Below, one piece after another: positions 1-8,655 of a stretch of 64,000 nt of DNA. The DNA is from Oceanospirillum sp048264105 (GTDB taxonomy: Bacteria; Pseudomonadota; Gammaproteobacteria; Pseudomonadales; Halomonadaceae). Each line of letters opens with the position of its first letter. The stretch's first letter is position 1. The stretch lies in contig JBLXDJ010000003.1 in assembly GCA_048264105.1 (NCBI GenBank), positions 62,001 through 126,000 on the forward strand, written 5' to 3'. The translations under genes and the position numbers were made by a program. The notes beneath the pieces are model-generated. The model had not been told where the DNA came from. It saw nothing but the letters and a program-made list of their open reading frames with translations, and made no database searches.

Positions 1-147
1 TTCCTGATATTTATTTCTTGAACTAAAAAATACGGTAACAAGGTTATTATCTACATCGGCAATAAATGGAACAGAAGCATGTGTTCTCATCCATTCAAAG
101 TTATTATCCGGTGAGAAAATTAAACCTAATTTCATCCATTTCTGCAT
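1..147 (-). CDS. Partial glycosidase-like (GH43/GH130-type) protein, N-terminal 49 residues
   Basis: The frame is open from an ATG at 147 to the window edge and starts directly after the stop of the next gene upstream in the operon. The fragment begins MQKWMKLGLIFSPDNNFEWM and continues with a His-Ala-Ser-Val-Pro stretch. That resembles the first blade of five-bladed beta-propeller proteins (GH43/GH130-like) often encoded in polysaccharide clusters, where their role is usually unknown. Only the N-terminus is visible, so the family call rests on about 49 residues and on its place in a glycan operon. Confidence 0.55.
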   Translation of the reverse strand, partial: MQKWMKLGLIFSPDNNFEWMRTHASVPFIADVDNNLVTVFFSSRNKYQE

Positions 148-807
148 CTATATTCCTTTTAAGCGATTACTCGGGACTCTTGAAACTTCAGTACCCTTTT
201 CCATAAATACGTTTCTATCTTCTGTATCACTCAAGATTAAACAACCAGCACCGATAACATTTAATTGGCCTATTTTTATATGGTCACGCAAGGTTGCGTT
301 CACACCTATAAAGCTGGATTCACCAATCGTACAACCACCTGAAATCACTACTTGTGAAGTGATAAAACAGTGGTCTTCTACTGTAGAATGATGCCCAATA
401 TGGTTACCACTCCAAAGCGTGACGTTATTGCCAATTCTTACAAAAGGTTGAAGGGTATTGTCTTCAAGAATAAAACAATTCTCGCCAATGCTTTCAGCGT
501 AATTGGTAGCCTTTGAGCTCACAAATGATGCAAGTCTATAACCCATCTCTTTTAACACTCGATACTTCTGTGCTCTAACTTGGTTAAGTTTTGCGTAACT
601 TACTGCAACGAACATATAGAACTCATCAGCAGGGAACACTTGCTCAACATCCTCAAAGACAATATTAGGCAGCCCTAAAAAAACATTCGACTCCAAATAG
701 TCTTTATCCACTGTAAAGCCAACAACTTCATAGTCAGATTCATTTTTAAAATAAAAGTATGCTAATTCTGCAATATCCCCATTACCAAAAATAACTAGCT
801 TTTTCAT
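148..807 (-). CDS. NeuD/PglD-like sugar O- or N-acyltransferase
   Basis: This is a 219-residue protein starting at the ATG at 807, which has AAGG seven bases upstream; a GTG at 813 is possible but less likely. Residues 1-80 form a small Rossmann-like domain (KLVIFGNGDIAELAYF), as in PglD/NeuD enzymes. The C-terminal half is a left-handed beta-helix of hexapeptide repeats with His-His-Ser and Gly-rich turns (SGNHIGHHSTVED). Family members transfer an acetyl group from acetyl-CoA to an amino or hydroxyl group of a nucleotide sugar or glycan. It lies in the wec-like operon, so it probably acetylates the surface polysaccharide or a 4-amino sugar precursor. The exact acceptor cannot be read from the sequence. 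Confidence 0.8.
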   Translation of the reverse strand: MKKLVIFGNGDIAELAYFYFKNESDYEVVGFTVDKDYLESNVFLGLPNIVFEDVEQVFPADEFYMFVAVSYAKLNQVRAQKYRVLKEMGYRLASFVSSKATNYAESIGENCFILEDNTLQPFVRIGNNVTLWSGNHIGHHSTVEDHCFITSQVVISGGCTIGESSFIGVNATLRDHIKIGQLNVIGAGCLILSDTEDRNVFMEKGTEVSRVPSNRLKGI

Positions 808-826
808 CAACACACCTTTATTTCAA

Positions 827-1438
827 TTATTTTTTTACTATAATCGTAAATTCATACAACCCATAATCATGCAACACAGCTACATTTCTTGAATATTTTT
901 TCTTGCAATAGTCGAAGAAAAACATCGGATCAGCATAATAGAGATCATCTCGCATAAATTCTTTATCTGAATACTTTGTTAACATATTGAAAGAGAATCC
1001 TTTAAGTGATTTTTCACTCATCGCATCCAAAGTTTTCGAAACATAACTGAGCCAATCGGACTCAGTAAAGTTCATTCTCACACTAAAAATTCCACTTGCA
1101 ACAGTATAATCCGCAACATAAATCTGATCAGGAGTGTCAATAATAGAAAAGTCCCCTCCAGGATATTCAGATTTTGCGAATTTAATCATTTCTTGAGATA
1201 AATCATAGCCTTTATATTTATAGTTTTCATAATGCATACCTAAGAAACTCAAATACTTACCATACCCGCATCCTAAGTCATTTACAGAAAAATCATCACT
1301 TGCGATAACTTTAGATATTTGCTCGAACCTAATTACCTGACCTTCTTCTCCATTCCAATCGACCCCTTTCGGCGTGGCACCATGTGTAGTAATTTTTTCA
1401 GTGTAATAATTACTAATATCATTATGTATATCTTCCAT
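827..1438 (-). CDS. Class I SAM-dependent methyltransferase in the glycan operon
   Basis: A 203-residue protein. The ATG at 1438 is preferred because GGG lies just upstream; the open frame reaches a GTG at 1444. A class I methyltransferase motif I is visible near residues 53-66 (NDLGCGYGKYLSFL), followed by an acidic strand end at GYDLS. No membrane segment is seen. Placed between an acyltransferase gene and a glycosyltransferase gene, it most likely methylates a sugar or a lipid-linked intermediate. Alternatives are an unrelated small-molecule methyltransferase. The substrate is not predictable from the sequence. Confidence 0.75.
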   Translation of the reverse strand: MEDIHNDISNYYTEKITTHGATPKGVDWNGEEGQVIRFEQISKVIASDDFSVNDLGCGYGKYLSFLGMHYENYKYKGYDLSQEMIKFAKSEYPGGDFSIIDTPDQIYVADYTVASGIFSVRMNFTESDWLSYVSKTLDAMSEKSLKGFSFNMLTKYSDKEFMRDDLYYADPMFFFDYCKKKYSRNVAVLHDYGLYEFTIIVKK

Positions 1439-1447
1439 AACCACCCT

Positions 1448-2491
1448 TTATATCACCCATTCTTTTAAACTTTTTACTAACGACTGCTTTGAAAAATGGT
1501 GTTGTACTTTTTGAACGTTGGACTTTTTAGCTAATTTATCCAAGGGTGATAACTCAATATATTGGCTATCAAAAACCTGAATACCAAAATCATCAAACAC
1601 TCTATTCAGTGTCGATTCTTTGTTTAAAAAAACTTTTTTCCCTAAACCTAGCAATGTAATGGTATTACCAAATGCCTGCTGTCTCTTATGATTAAAAATA
1701 GCAATATCAATTGACGCTAGAAAATCTAGATATTTGTCAAATGGCATCATATCAGTTATTGCGATAACCTTTTCTCCAAATATTTTTTTGCCTTGATCAA
1801 TCACTTTTTCAGCATAATCCTGATTACCGTAAGACAATACGACAAATATTTTTATATTTTGATCTTTAAAACGCTCTAGTTGATTGAAAATTTCAAGATG
1901 TTGATTGGCTGGATCCGCTGAATTTCCCACTTGAATATTAATGGTTTCGTTTACTTTTGGCTCAATTTCGTAGTGTTTATAGATATTACTCGGATAATTA
2001 AAACAACAAATATGCTCGCCTTTTGCACCATACCACTGTCGTGCTAAATCTACATCCCCAGGCGTGCCATTTACCAAGTATCCCATATTTTTAATGACAG
2101 GCCGGCGGAAGAATTCACGCAGTTTCCATTTCCTGTTGCGCTCGCCCAGTTGGTAAACATAGAGATCGCCACCCCACATGACCCAATAGCATTTTTTAAG
2201 CATCCAGGGCATTAAGAACAGCATCACAATCATGTGCCGGTTGAAAAGGCTGTGAAGGATAATCTTTTCAGATTGCTGCATTCGTATGATTAGCCAAAGG
2301 TATTCTTTTAAACGATTGACTATTCCTGCCCTGCCTAATTTTATGTTTTTATGTGGTATCAGTTCGTTGGCTGCCATACCCTCGGTAAGGTAGAACTGAT
2401 GTCTATCAAAATCAAAGTGCTCTTTCAAAAATTCGATAAACGGCGGAATAAATTTGTCACAGCCTGCAATATGTAGAATCTCTTTACTCAT
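1448..2491 (-). CDS. wecF: WecF-like GT56 glycosyltransferase (Fuc4NAc transferase family)
   Basis: A 347-residue protein matching my recollection of family GT56. It has the conserved WGGDLY block near residue 106, VGNSADPANQH near residue 188, and a C-terminal block with KRQQAFGNTI. Enterobacterial WecF adds 4-acetamido-4,6-dideoxy-D-galactose from dTDP-Fuc4NAc to undecaprenyl-linked GlcNAc-ManNAcA at the inner face of the membrane. The operon supplies UDP-ManNAcA (wecB, wecC) and the dTDP-4-keto-6-deoxyglucose precursor (rmlA, rmlB), which fits that chemistry. The matching transaminase is not in the window and would have to lie left of the edge or elsewhere. The donor sugar is inferred. Confidence 0.7.
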   Translation of the reverse strand: MSKEILHIAGCDKFIPPFIEFLKEHFDFDRHQFYLTEGMAANELIPHKNIKLGRAGIVNRLKEYLWLIIRMQQSEKIILHSLFNRHMIVMLFLMPWMLKKCYWVMWGGDLYVYQLGERNRKWKLREFFRRPVIKNMGYLVNGTPGDVDLARQWYGAKGEHICCFNYPSNIYKHYEIEPKVNETINIQVGNSADPANQHLEIFNQLERFKDQNIKIFVVLSYGNQDYAEKVIDQGKKIFGEKVIAITDMMPFDKYLDFLASIDIAIFNHKRQQAFGNTITLLGLGKKVFLNKESTLNRVFDDFGIQVFDSQYIELSPLDKLAKKSNVQKVQHHFSKQSLVKSLKEWVI

Positions 2492-2539
2492 AACTAAGTC
2501 TGGTATTTTTATTAAACAGATAAGTTTGGATCATAGATA

Positions 2540-3415
2540 TCACTTACAGTCACTTTTTAACAAATCCGCTAAATATTGACCATAGCCGTTTTTTTTGAGT
2601 ACTTGTGCTGAGTGAGCAACTTGTTCATCGCTGAGCCAATTATTCCGCCAAGAAATTTCTTCAAGGCAAGCGATTTTGAATCCTTGACGTTTCTCAATCG
2701 TTTCAACAAACATTGCGGCTTCTAATAGACTTTCGTGGGTACCAGTATCAAGCCAAGCGAATCCACGACCGAGCAATTCTACATTGAGGTCACCACGCTC
2801 CATGTACATTTGGTTGATGCTGGTGATTTCCAGTTCGCCCCGACGACTGGGTTTGACGTGCTTTGCCATTTCAACTACGTCATTGTCATAGAAATACAAC
2901 CCTGTAACAGCAAAGTTAGATTTTGGATTCTCTGGCTTTTCTTCAATACTGACAGCTTTTTTGTTTTCGTCAAAGGTGACGACACCAAAACGTTCAGGGT
3001 CTTTAACTTGGTAGCCGAATACAGTTGCACCAACTGGCCTAGAGGCCGCACGTTCTAAAATTGGTGTAAACCCTTGTCCCCAGAAAATATTGTCGCCAAG
3101 TACTAAACATACGTTGTCGTTGCCAATAAAGTCTTCACCGATGATAAAGGCTTGTGCCAATCCGTCTGGGCTGGGTTGTACTGCATAATTGAGGTTAATG
3201 CCAAACTCTGATCCATCGCCAAGCATACGTTGGTAACAGGCTTGGTCTTCAGGAGTTGTGATAATTAGTATTTCCTGGATACCAGCCAGCATAAGAACTG
3301 ACAGCGGATAATAGATCATAGGTTTGTCGTAGATCGGCAGCAACTGCTTGGAGACACCTTTGGTGATTGGATACAGACGGGTGCCGGAACCTCCGGCCAA
3401 GATAATACCTTTCAT
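2540..3415 (-). CDS. rmlA: Glucose-1-phosphate thymidylyltransferase
   Basis: The 291-residue product forms dTDP-glucose from dTTP and glucose-1-phosphate, the first step of dTDP-deoxysugar synthesis. It starts with the nucleotidyltransferase signature GGSGTRLYPITKGVSKQLLP (residues 8-27) and contains VLGDNIFWGQGF near residue 105 and ITSINQMY further on. Length is normal for RmlA/RffH. Its ATG overlaps the stop of rmlB in an ATGA junction, so the two are translationally coupled. In this wec-type context it could equally be named rffH. Confidence 0.93.
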   Translation of the reverse strand: MKGIILAGGSGTRLYPITKGVSKQLLPIYDKPMIYYPLSVLMLAGIQEILIITTPEDQACYQRMLGDGSEFGINLNYAVQPSPDGLAQAFIIGEDFIGNDNVCLVLGDNIFWGQGFTPILERAASRPVGATVFGYQVKDPERFGVVTFDENKKAVSIEEKPENPKSNFAVTGLYFYDNDVVEMAKHVKPSRRGELEITSINQMYMERGDLNVELLGRGFAWLDTGTHESLLEAAMFVETIEKRQGFKIACLEEISWRNNWLSDEQVAHSAQVLKKNGYGQYLADLLKSDCK

Positions 3416-4533
3416 GCTCTATCTCCCAAACGGGTTAACTGATATTCACCACTTAAGACACGCTGCCACCACTGTGGATTATCCAGATACCACTGCACAG
3501 TTTTTCGCATGCCGGATTCAAAGTTTTCCTGTGGTTTCCAACCCAATTCATGCTCAATTTTACCGGCATCGATGGCATAACGTCGATCATGGCCGGGGCG
3601 GTCTGTAACGTAGGTAATCAGATCTTTGTAGTTTTTATCCTGTGGCACCAACTCCTGCAGAATGCCACACAAGGTATGAACCACATCGATATTTTTCTTC
3701 TCATTATGGCCGCCGATATTGTAGGTTTCACCGACTTCGCCTTCGGTAACCACTTTATAGAGCGCTCGAGCGTGATCTTCTACGTAGAGCCAGTCCCGGA
3801 TCTGATCGCCTTTGCCATAAATGGGCAGTGGCTTGCTATGCAGTGCATTCAGAATGATATGTGGCACCAGTTTTTCCGGGAAATGGTACGGGCCGTAGTT
3901 GTTAGAGCAGTTGGTGATAATCGTCGGCAGGCCATAGGTTCTGCGCCAGGCACGAACCAAGTGGTCAGAACTGGCTTTGGATGCAGAATAAGGGGAGCTT
4001 GGCGCGTAGGAGGTGCTTTCGGTGAATAGCGGAAGGTTACCACGCAGGGCGTGGTAACCAATTCCTTCATCAGTCAGCCCTGTTTCTTCAGGAGATACAT
4101 CATCTGGGTGCGGCAGATCACCATATACTTCATCGGTGGAGGTATGGTGAAAACGGAACGCTCGCTTGCGATCCTCATCCAGGCCTTGCCAATAGCTACG
4201 GGCAACTTCCAACAGCGTCAGAGTGCCGACAACATTGGTTTCAATAAAATCAGCAGGGCCATCAATCGAGCGATCCACATGGCTTTCTGCCGCTAAATGC
4301 ATTACGGCATCAGGCTGATGTTCTGCAAAGACACGTTCCAGCTCAGCACGATCACAGATATCGACTTGCTCAAAAGCATAACGATCGGAAGAGTCAACAT
4401 CACGCAGGTTTTCCAGATTACCGGCATAGGTCAGTTTATCGAGGTTAACAACACTGTCCCGAGTATTCTGAATTATATGGCGAACAACAGCAGAGCCAAT
4501 AAATCCGGCACCGCCAGTAACGAGGATTTTCAT
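3412..4533 (-). CDS. rmlB: dTDP-glucose 4,6-dehydratase
   Basis: The enzyme converts dTDP-glucose to dTDP-4-keto-6-deoxyglucose with NAD+. The open frame runs upstream to 4581, but the family start is the ATG at 4533 (MKILVTGGAGFIGS), giving 373 residues and placing the start 2 bp past the wecC stop. Visible are the Rossmann GGAGFIG, the HLAAESHVDRS block, and the SDR catalytic YSASK with the upstream TDEVYGDL block. It is coupled to rmlA by a 4-base overlap. Together with rmlA it feeds a dTDP-6-deoxy sugar route, probably toward Fuc4NAc because a WecF-like transferase is encoded downstream. Confidence 0.93.
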   Translation of the reverse strand: MKILVTGGAGFIGSAVVRHIIQNTRDSVVNLDKLTYAGNLENLRDVDSSDRYAFEQVDICDRAELERVFAEHQPDAVMHLAAESHVDRSIDGPADFIETNVVGTLTLLEVARSYWQGLDEDRKRAFRFHHTSTDEVYGDLPHPDDVSPEETGLTDEGIGYHALRGNLPLFTESTSYAPSSPYSASKASSDHLVRAWRRTYGLPTIITNCSNNYGPYHFPEKLVPHIILNALHSKPLPIYGKGDQIRDWLYVEDHARALYKVVTEGEVGETYNIGGHNEKKNIDVVHTLCGILQELVPQDKNYKDLITYVTDRPGHDRRYAIDAGKIEHELGWKPQENFESGMRKTVQWYLDNPQWWQRVLSGEYQLTRLGDRA

Positions 4534-4534
4534 A

Positions 4535-5803
4535 TTAAACGATGCCTCGTGTATCAATAATCTTTCCACCTTGACTGCCAATAGAGTCAGCGTTTGCCTT
4601 GAACTCTTTGTGATCTACCAATAGAACCTTAATTTCAGCTTTTATTTCAGCGATATCCATGCTGGTTAACTGAATATTACTATGTAGCTTTTCTGGCAGT
4701 ACTTTGATATTGGGCTCTACAACCAATATCTTACCCGGATGCTCTAATGCAACTCGCTGTGTGATTGCCAGAGCAGGACTTTCACGCAAGTCATCAATAT
4801 CCGCTTTAAATGCCAAGCCATAACAAGCGATGGTTACATCTTTGGCTGTTTTATCGGGGTTTTTCTGCAGATACTCAGCAACTGCAAGTTCGACCTTGTT
4901 GAGAACCCATTCAGGCTTGCAGTCATTGACTTCACGTGCAGTCCGGATCAGCCGGGCTTGTTCAGGTGTTTTACTGACAATAAACCATGGATCAACGGCA
5001 ATACAGTGGCCGCCTACGCCAGGGCCAGGCTGCAGGATGTTGACACGGGGATGACGATTAGCCAGTGCAATCAGTTCCCATACATTGATATCCAGCTTGT
5101 CACAGATAATAGAAAGCTCATTAGCAAACGCGATATTCACATCACGGTAGCTGTTTTCTGTCAATTTGGCCATTTCTGCAGTGCGAGCATTGGTCACGAC
5201 ACACTCGCCTTCCACAAAAGTTTTGTAAAGCGCACAAGCCTGCTCTGAACATTTAGATGTCATGCCACCAACAACACGATCATTCTGTACCAGTTCACGC
5301 AGTACGTGACCTGGCAACACACGTTCCGGGCAATGCGCAATACGAATATCCGATGCTTCACCATGTGTTTGTGGGAAAGTCAGATCCGGGCGTGCCTCTG
5401 CCAGCCATTCAGCCATTTGCTCAGTAGCGCCAACAGGTGAAGTAGACTCAAGAATCACCAGATTGCCTTTTTCCAGTACCGGAGCAATTGCTTTGGCTGC
5501 ACTTTCGATATAAGAAAGATCCGGTTCATGATTATCGCCTTGAAAAGGCGTTGGCACCGCAACCAAAAATGCATCCGCTGCTTCAGGCTTGTTCACGGCT
5601 TTCAAATAACCTTCATGCACCGCAGCATGCACCACCATATCCAGGTCTGGCTCTACAATATGAATCTCACCACGATTAATGGTATCCACAGCATGCTGAT
5701 TAACATCAACACCAATCACTTTCATTTTACGGGAGGCAAATACAGCAGCTGTCGGTAAACCGATATAACCCAAGCCAACAACAGAAATCGTATTAAATTG
5801 CAT
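4535..5803 (-). CDS. wecC: UDP-N-acetyl-D-mannosaminuronate dehydrogenase
   Basis: This 422-residue enzyme of the UDP-sugar dehydrogenase family oxidises UDP-ManNAc to UDP-ManNAcA with two NAD+. The N-terminal NAD-binding motif GLGYIGLPTA is at residues 10-19, the catalytic cysteine lies in PGVGGHCIAVDPWF near residue 260, and the C-terminal UDP-binding domain holds YGLAFKADIDDLRESPA. The length matches WecC. It follows wecB by 27 bp in the same operon, so the pair makes UDP-ManNAcA from UDP-GlcNAc. A related GlcNAcA-forming WbpA-type enzyme is less likely given wecB next door. Confidence 0.92.
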   Translation of the reverse strand: MQFNTISVVGLGYIGLPTAAVFASRKMKVIGVDVNQHAVDTINRGEIHIVEPDLDMVVHAAVHEGYLKAVNKPEAADAFLVAVPTPFQGDNHEPDLSYIESAAKAIAPVLEKGNLVILESTSPVGATEQMAEWLAEARPDLTFPQTHGEASDIRIAHCPERVLPGHVLRELVQNDRVVGGMTSKCSEQACALYKTFVEGECVVTNARTAEMAKLTENSYRDVNIAFANELSIICDKLDINVWELIALANRHPRVNILQPGPGVGGHCIAVDPWFIVSKTPEQARLIRTAREVNDCKPEWVLNKVELAVAEYLQKNPDKTAKDVTIACYGLAFKADIDDLRESPALAITQRVALEHPGKILVVEPNIKVLPEKLHSNIQLTSMDIAEIKAEIKVLLVDHKEFKANADSIGSQGGKIIDTRGIV

Positions 5804-5830
5804 GAGGTGTCCTTATCTGTAAATTGATCT

Positions 5831-6949
5831 TTAAAGCAGTGCTTGCAGAATACGTTGACAGGCCTTGCCATCACCATAGGGGTTATGTGCCTGACTCATC
5901 TCTCTATAGGCCTGACGATCGGAAAGCAAACGGTTTACTTCATTGAAAATCAACTCAACATCTGTTCCTACCAACTTAACCGTACCAGCAGATACCGCTT
6001 CCGGCCTCTCAGTGGTTTCCCGCATTACCAAAACAGGTTTCCCTAAAGACGGCGCTTCTTCCTGAATACCACCTGAATCAGTCAAAATCAGAGTTGATTG
6101 CGTCATAAGATAAACAAACGGTAGGTAATCCTGAGGTTCAATCAGATGAATATTTTCAATACCCTTTAACAGGCGATTCACCGGCTCCTGTACATTTGGG
6201 TTAAGGTGTACGGGGTAAATAATCTGGCAGCCAGGATGCTCAAGGGCGATACGGCGAAGGGACTCACAGATTCGTTCAAAACCGCCTCCAAAGCTTTCCC
6301 GTCTATGCCCAGTAACTAGTACCATAGGCAGGGATGAATCCAGCATAGGATAGTTGGCCGCTAAGCCCTGCTTCAGCTCTGAATCACTGTTGATTTTATC
6401 CCGCACCCAGAAAAGCGCATCAATAACCGTGTTCCCGGTGATGCAGATCTGATTATCCGGAATGTTTTCAGCTAACAGATTGGCTTTGGAGTTCTCGGTG
6501 GGGGCAAGATGATAGCGCGTTAAGGCTCCCGTAAGTTTACGGTTGCCCTCTTCCGGCCAAGGGGAGTAAATGTTGCCGGTACGCAGGCCCGCTTCAACAT
6601 GCCCCAACGGAATCTGCTGATAATATGCCGCTAAGGCTGCAGCAAATGTGGTTGCTGTATCACCATGCACCAGTACAACGTCAGGTTTAAACTCTTCCAG
6701 TACAGGCTTTATACCCATCAGAATGGCTGTAGTAACATCATTCAGACTTTGACCCGGTTTCATAATATTTAGATCATAATCTGGGATAATCTCAAAAAGC
6801 CCCAAAACCTGATCTAACATTTCCCGATGCTGGGCAGTAACGCATACCTTGGCTTCAAAGCGCTCATCTGCTGCAAGGGCATGAACCAGTGGCGCCATTT
6901 TAATCGCTTCTGGACGGGTACCAAATACGGTGAGAACTTTTTTAGACAT
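5831..6949 (-). CDS. wecB: UDP-N-acetylglucosamine 2-epimerase (non-hydrolysing)
   Basis: The 372-residue protein interconverts UDP-GlcNAc and UDP-ManNAc in the cytoplasm. Diagnostic blocks are FGTRPEAIKMAPL near residue 10, GHVEAGLRTG near residue 115, VTGHRRESFG in the middle and TDSGGIQEEAP near residue 290. It is the first gene of the glycan operon. About 30 bp upstream of its start lies a perfect ops element for RfaH, so transcription of the whole operon is likely under RfaH antitermination. The start at 6949 fits the family N-terminus MSKKVLTVFGTRPEA. Confidence 0.94.
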   Translation of the reverse strand: MSKKVLTVFGTRPEAIKMAPLVHALAADERFEAKVCVTAQHREMLDQVLGLFEIIPDYDLNIMKPGQSLNDVTTAILMGIKPVLEEFKPDVVLVHGDTATTFAAALAAYYQQIPLGHVEAGLRTGNIYSPWPEEGNRKLTGALTRYHLAPTENSKANLLAENIPDNQICITGNTVIDALFWVRDKINSDSELKQGLAANYPMLDSSLPMVLVTGHRRESFGGGFERICESLRRIALEHPGCQIIYPVHLNPNVQEPVNRLLKGIENIHLIEPQDYLPFVYLMTQSTLILTDSGGIQEEAPSLGKPVLVMRETTERPEAVSAGTVKLVGTDVELIFNEVNRLLSDRQAYREMSQAHNPYGDGKACQRILQALL

Positions 6950-6978
6950 GCCTGACTCAATTGAAATTTGAATTTAAA

Positions 6979-6991
6979 CACGCTACCGCCC
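6979..6991 (-). promoter_or_regulatory. ops element (RfaH recruitment site), JUMPstart-like
   Basis: On the minus strand the sequence reads GGGCGGTAGCGTG, which contains the enterobacterial ops core GGCGGTAGCGT without mismatch. It sits 30 bp before wecB, the first gene of a polysaccharide operon, as ops sites do. RfaH binds this sequence on the exposed non-template strand in a paused elongation complex. An rfaH gene is present at 15381-15875. The rest of the classical 39-bp JUMPstart is only loosely recognisable upstream. Confidence 0.88.
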
Positions 6992-7391
6992 GAGGGTGCG
7001 AAGACAACTTCTGGCCATACCCTTGAGCCATAACTTTGGCAAATAACGCGAAACCTCCGAAATTTGCCACAATTCTGAAGCAGAAGTCATAAAGAGTCTT
7101 CTGATAATGTGGGCAAGCATTATCTCTTGATGAAGTACAAAAACAACCCATCCTTGGTCTCTTTTTGTAGTCTTTGTGACGTATCGCAGGTAGCTGAATT
7201 TCCAAATCTTTCCCAGCCCAACTAATCGTTGGCGAGCATATGATCAATTTGCCAGCTCATCAAATGGTCCTGTTCATTATTTTCAACCTACCTGCACAGC
7301 TTGAGCTTTTACTTTCCACTTTAATGAAGGCTTGATTTGGAATTGAATAAAGCAGAGGATGCTCTCCTTCACGATCTTTCAAGCCAGCCAT
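6992..7391 (-). other. Long untranslated leader or promoter region of the wec operon
   Basis: About 400 bp without a supportable gene. Short open frames on the minus strand lack family-like content and a ribosome site. The stretch probably holds the operon promoter and a leader RNA running into the ops element. No clear -35/-10 pair could be chosen by eye. A RfaH-controlled operon is expected to have a transcribed leader upstream of ops. Confidence 0.45.
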
Positions 7392-7412
7392 CGACTCAAA
7401 AATTTTGAGTCG
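7392..7412. repeat. Perfect 21-bp dyad upstream of the glycan operon
   Basis: The sequence is CGACTCAAAA, one A, then TTTTGAGTCG, a perfect 10-bp inverted repeat with a single central base. Such a tight dyad fits an operator for a dimeric regulator better than an RNA hairpin, because there is almost no loop. It lies between the ampE terminator and the wec leader. No regulator is assigned. Confidence 0.5.
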
Positions 7413-7455
7413 GTTTCGAGGCTACTTTTTTCCTAGCCTAGAATAAATGATATTA

Positions 7456-7523
7456 AAAAGCCCCTGAAGACTCAGAGGCTGAGACGGTAAAAAGGCTAGG
7501 TGAGACGCTTGTGGCGGGGCTTT
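7456..7523 (-). terminator. Likely terminator after ampE
   Basis: Outer arms AAAGCCCC and GGGGCTTT enclose an inner CTCAG/CTGAG hairpin, and on the minus strand the distal arm runs into TTTTTAAT. It lies just past the ampE stop. The outer loop is long (about 50 nt), so the folding is less certain than for a simple hairpin. Confidence 0.55.
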
Positions 7524-7563
7524 CAGGGCCTATGGCCCGGCTTAGGGGTTATTTTGCAAGTAC

Positions 7564-8550
7564 TCACAACTCCATCAGCACCACAGCTACAGCAATCGCT
7601 ATCACCCACAACACCGAGCTTCTTCGCAGCAAGGATTCCAGTTCCTGCAGCTGTTCATCTTTATGAGCATTGTCCTGTGCGGCCTGTAAGACCTCTTTTG
7701 CACTGTCTTCGACTTTTTCACCCAAAGCGCCCAGAGCCGAGCGGGTTAAAAGCATTTCGTGGGAGAGCTTTTTGTTGAACAAGCAGCTGATCCATTGCTG
7801 GCTGCAGTGAACAAAGTGACCGGTGAGCATAAAACTCAGGCCCATCAGTTTTGCCGGCAACCATTCAAACAGGTACTGAACACTTTTGATTTTACTGACC
7901 GCCGCATTAGCTGCAGGTTGAGGTGTTAAATGATCAGATGGCTTTTCACAAAACAGTGTCATCAGTCGCGCCAGCAAGGCACCTTCAGCACCCAGCCACA
8001 TAAACCAGAAGGTGATCAGAAAGAAGTCCTGAAAGTTAATGCCGACAAGGCGTGAAAAGACTCGCTGATACAGCTGCCTTTCATCCTGTATCTTTTCCCC
8101 CGGCACAATCTCCGCCGCATACTGATAAGCCCCCTGCAGATCCTTCTGACGCCAGGCGATCTGGAAGCGGGTTAACCAGTAAGCACTTTCTTTTCTGCCC
8201 AGGCTGTAGAGCAACACTAGTATCGAGAGCGCAAATGCCGGTAAACCCCAGATCATATCTTCCAGCACAGCCATCAGAATACTCAGTGCCGCCACAGGCA
8301 GTACCACAGCGACAAAGAATGCTCCGGTACCGGCAAACCATCGCGCCGGACTGATGCGATCAGCCTGCACAGGCTCCTGAGTATGCCCTTCACTATCAGT
8401 AAGCGGGTCATATAGGTGCGGCGCCTTCGGCTTAAACAGCTTCATAGCGCTGGCTTTAAGGGAGACAAACCACTGATCGTGACGCTTGCCCGGCAGGAGT
8501 CCTAAAAGGGCCCGCAACATAAGCACGATGATCAAAACGACAAATTCCAT
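7564..8550 (-). CDS. ampE: AmpE inner-membrane protein
   Basis: A 328-residue membrane protein of the AmpE/CobD-like family, encoded downstream of ampD as in enterobacteria and pseudomonads. Membrane segments are visible at residues 1-20 (FVVLIIVLMLRALLGLL), about 70-125 (two helices), about 175-200 and at the very C-terminus (VLWVIAIAVAVVLM). AmpE is a predicted membrane sensor linked to beta-lactamase induction and peptidoglycan recycling; its biochemical role is not firmly known. About 105 bp separate it from ampD, and a promoter within that gap cannot be excluded. Confidence 0.85.
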   Translation of the reverse strand: MEFVVLIIVLMLRALLGLLPGKRHDQWFVSLKASAMKLFKPKAPHLYDPLTDSEGHTQEPVQADRISPARWFAGTGAFFVAVVLPVAALSILMAVLEDMIWGLPAFALSILVLLYSLGRKESAYWLTRFQIAWRQKDLQGAYQYAAEIVPGEKIQDERQLYQRVFSRLVGINFQDFFLITFWFMWLGAEGALLARLMTLFCEKPSDHLTPQPAANAAVSKIKSVQYLFEWLPAKLMGLSFMLTGHFVHCSQQWISCLFNKKLSHEMLLTRSALGALGEKVEDSAKEVLQAAQDNAHKDEQLQELESLLRRSSVLWVIAIAVAVVLMEL

Positions 8551-8655
8551 GAGTTATCCTCGCCTGTCTGGGATTGTTCTGTTTATTCACTGGGGCTATT
8601 CAGTAAACTTTATCAGGCTGCCTGGCACGTTACAGCCCATCTGCTTTGACTCTTA

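Noticed and set aside
6957..7247. A 96-codon open frame on the minus strand upstream of wecB
   Set aside because: It starts at a TTG without ribosome site, runs through the ops element, and its composition is not protein-like. It is better explained as leader sequence.
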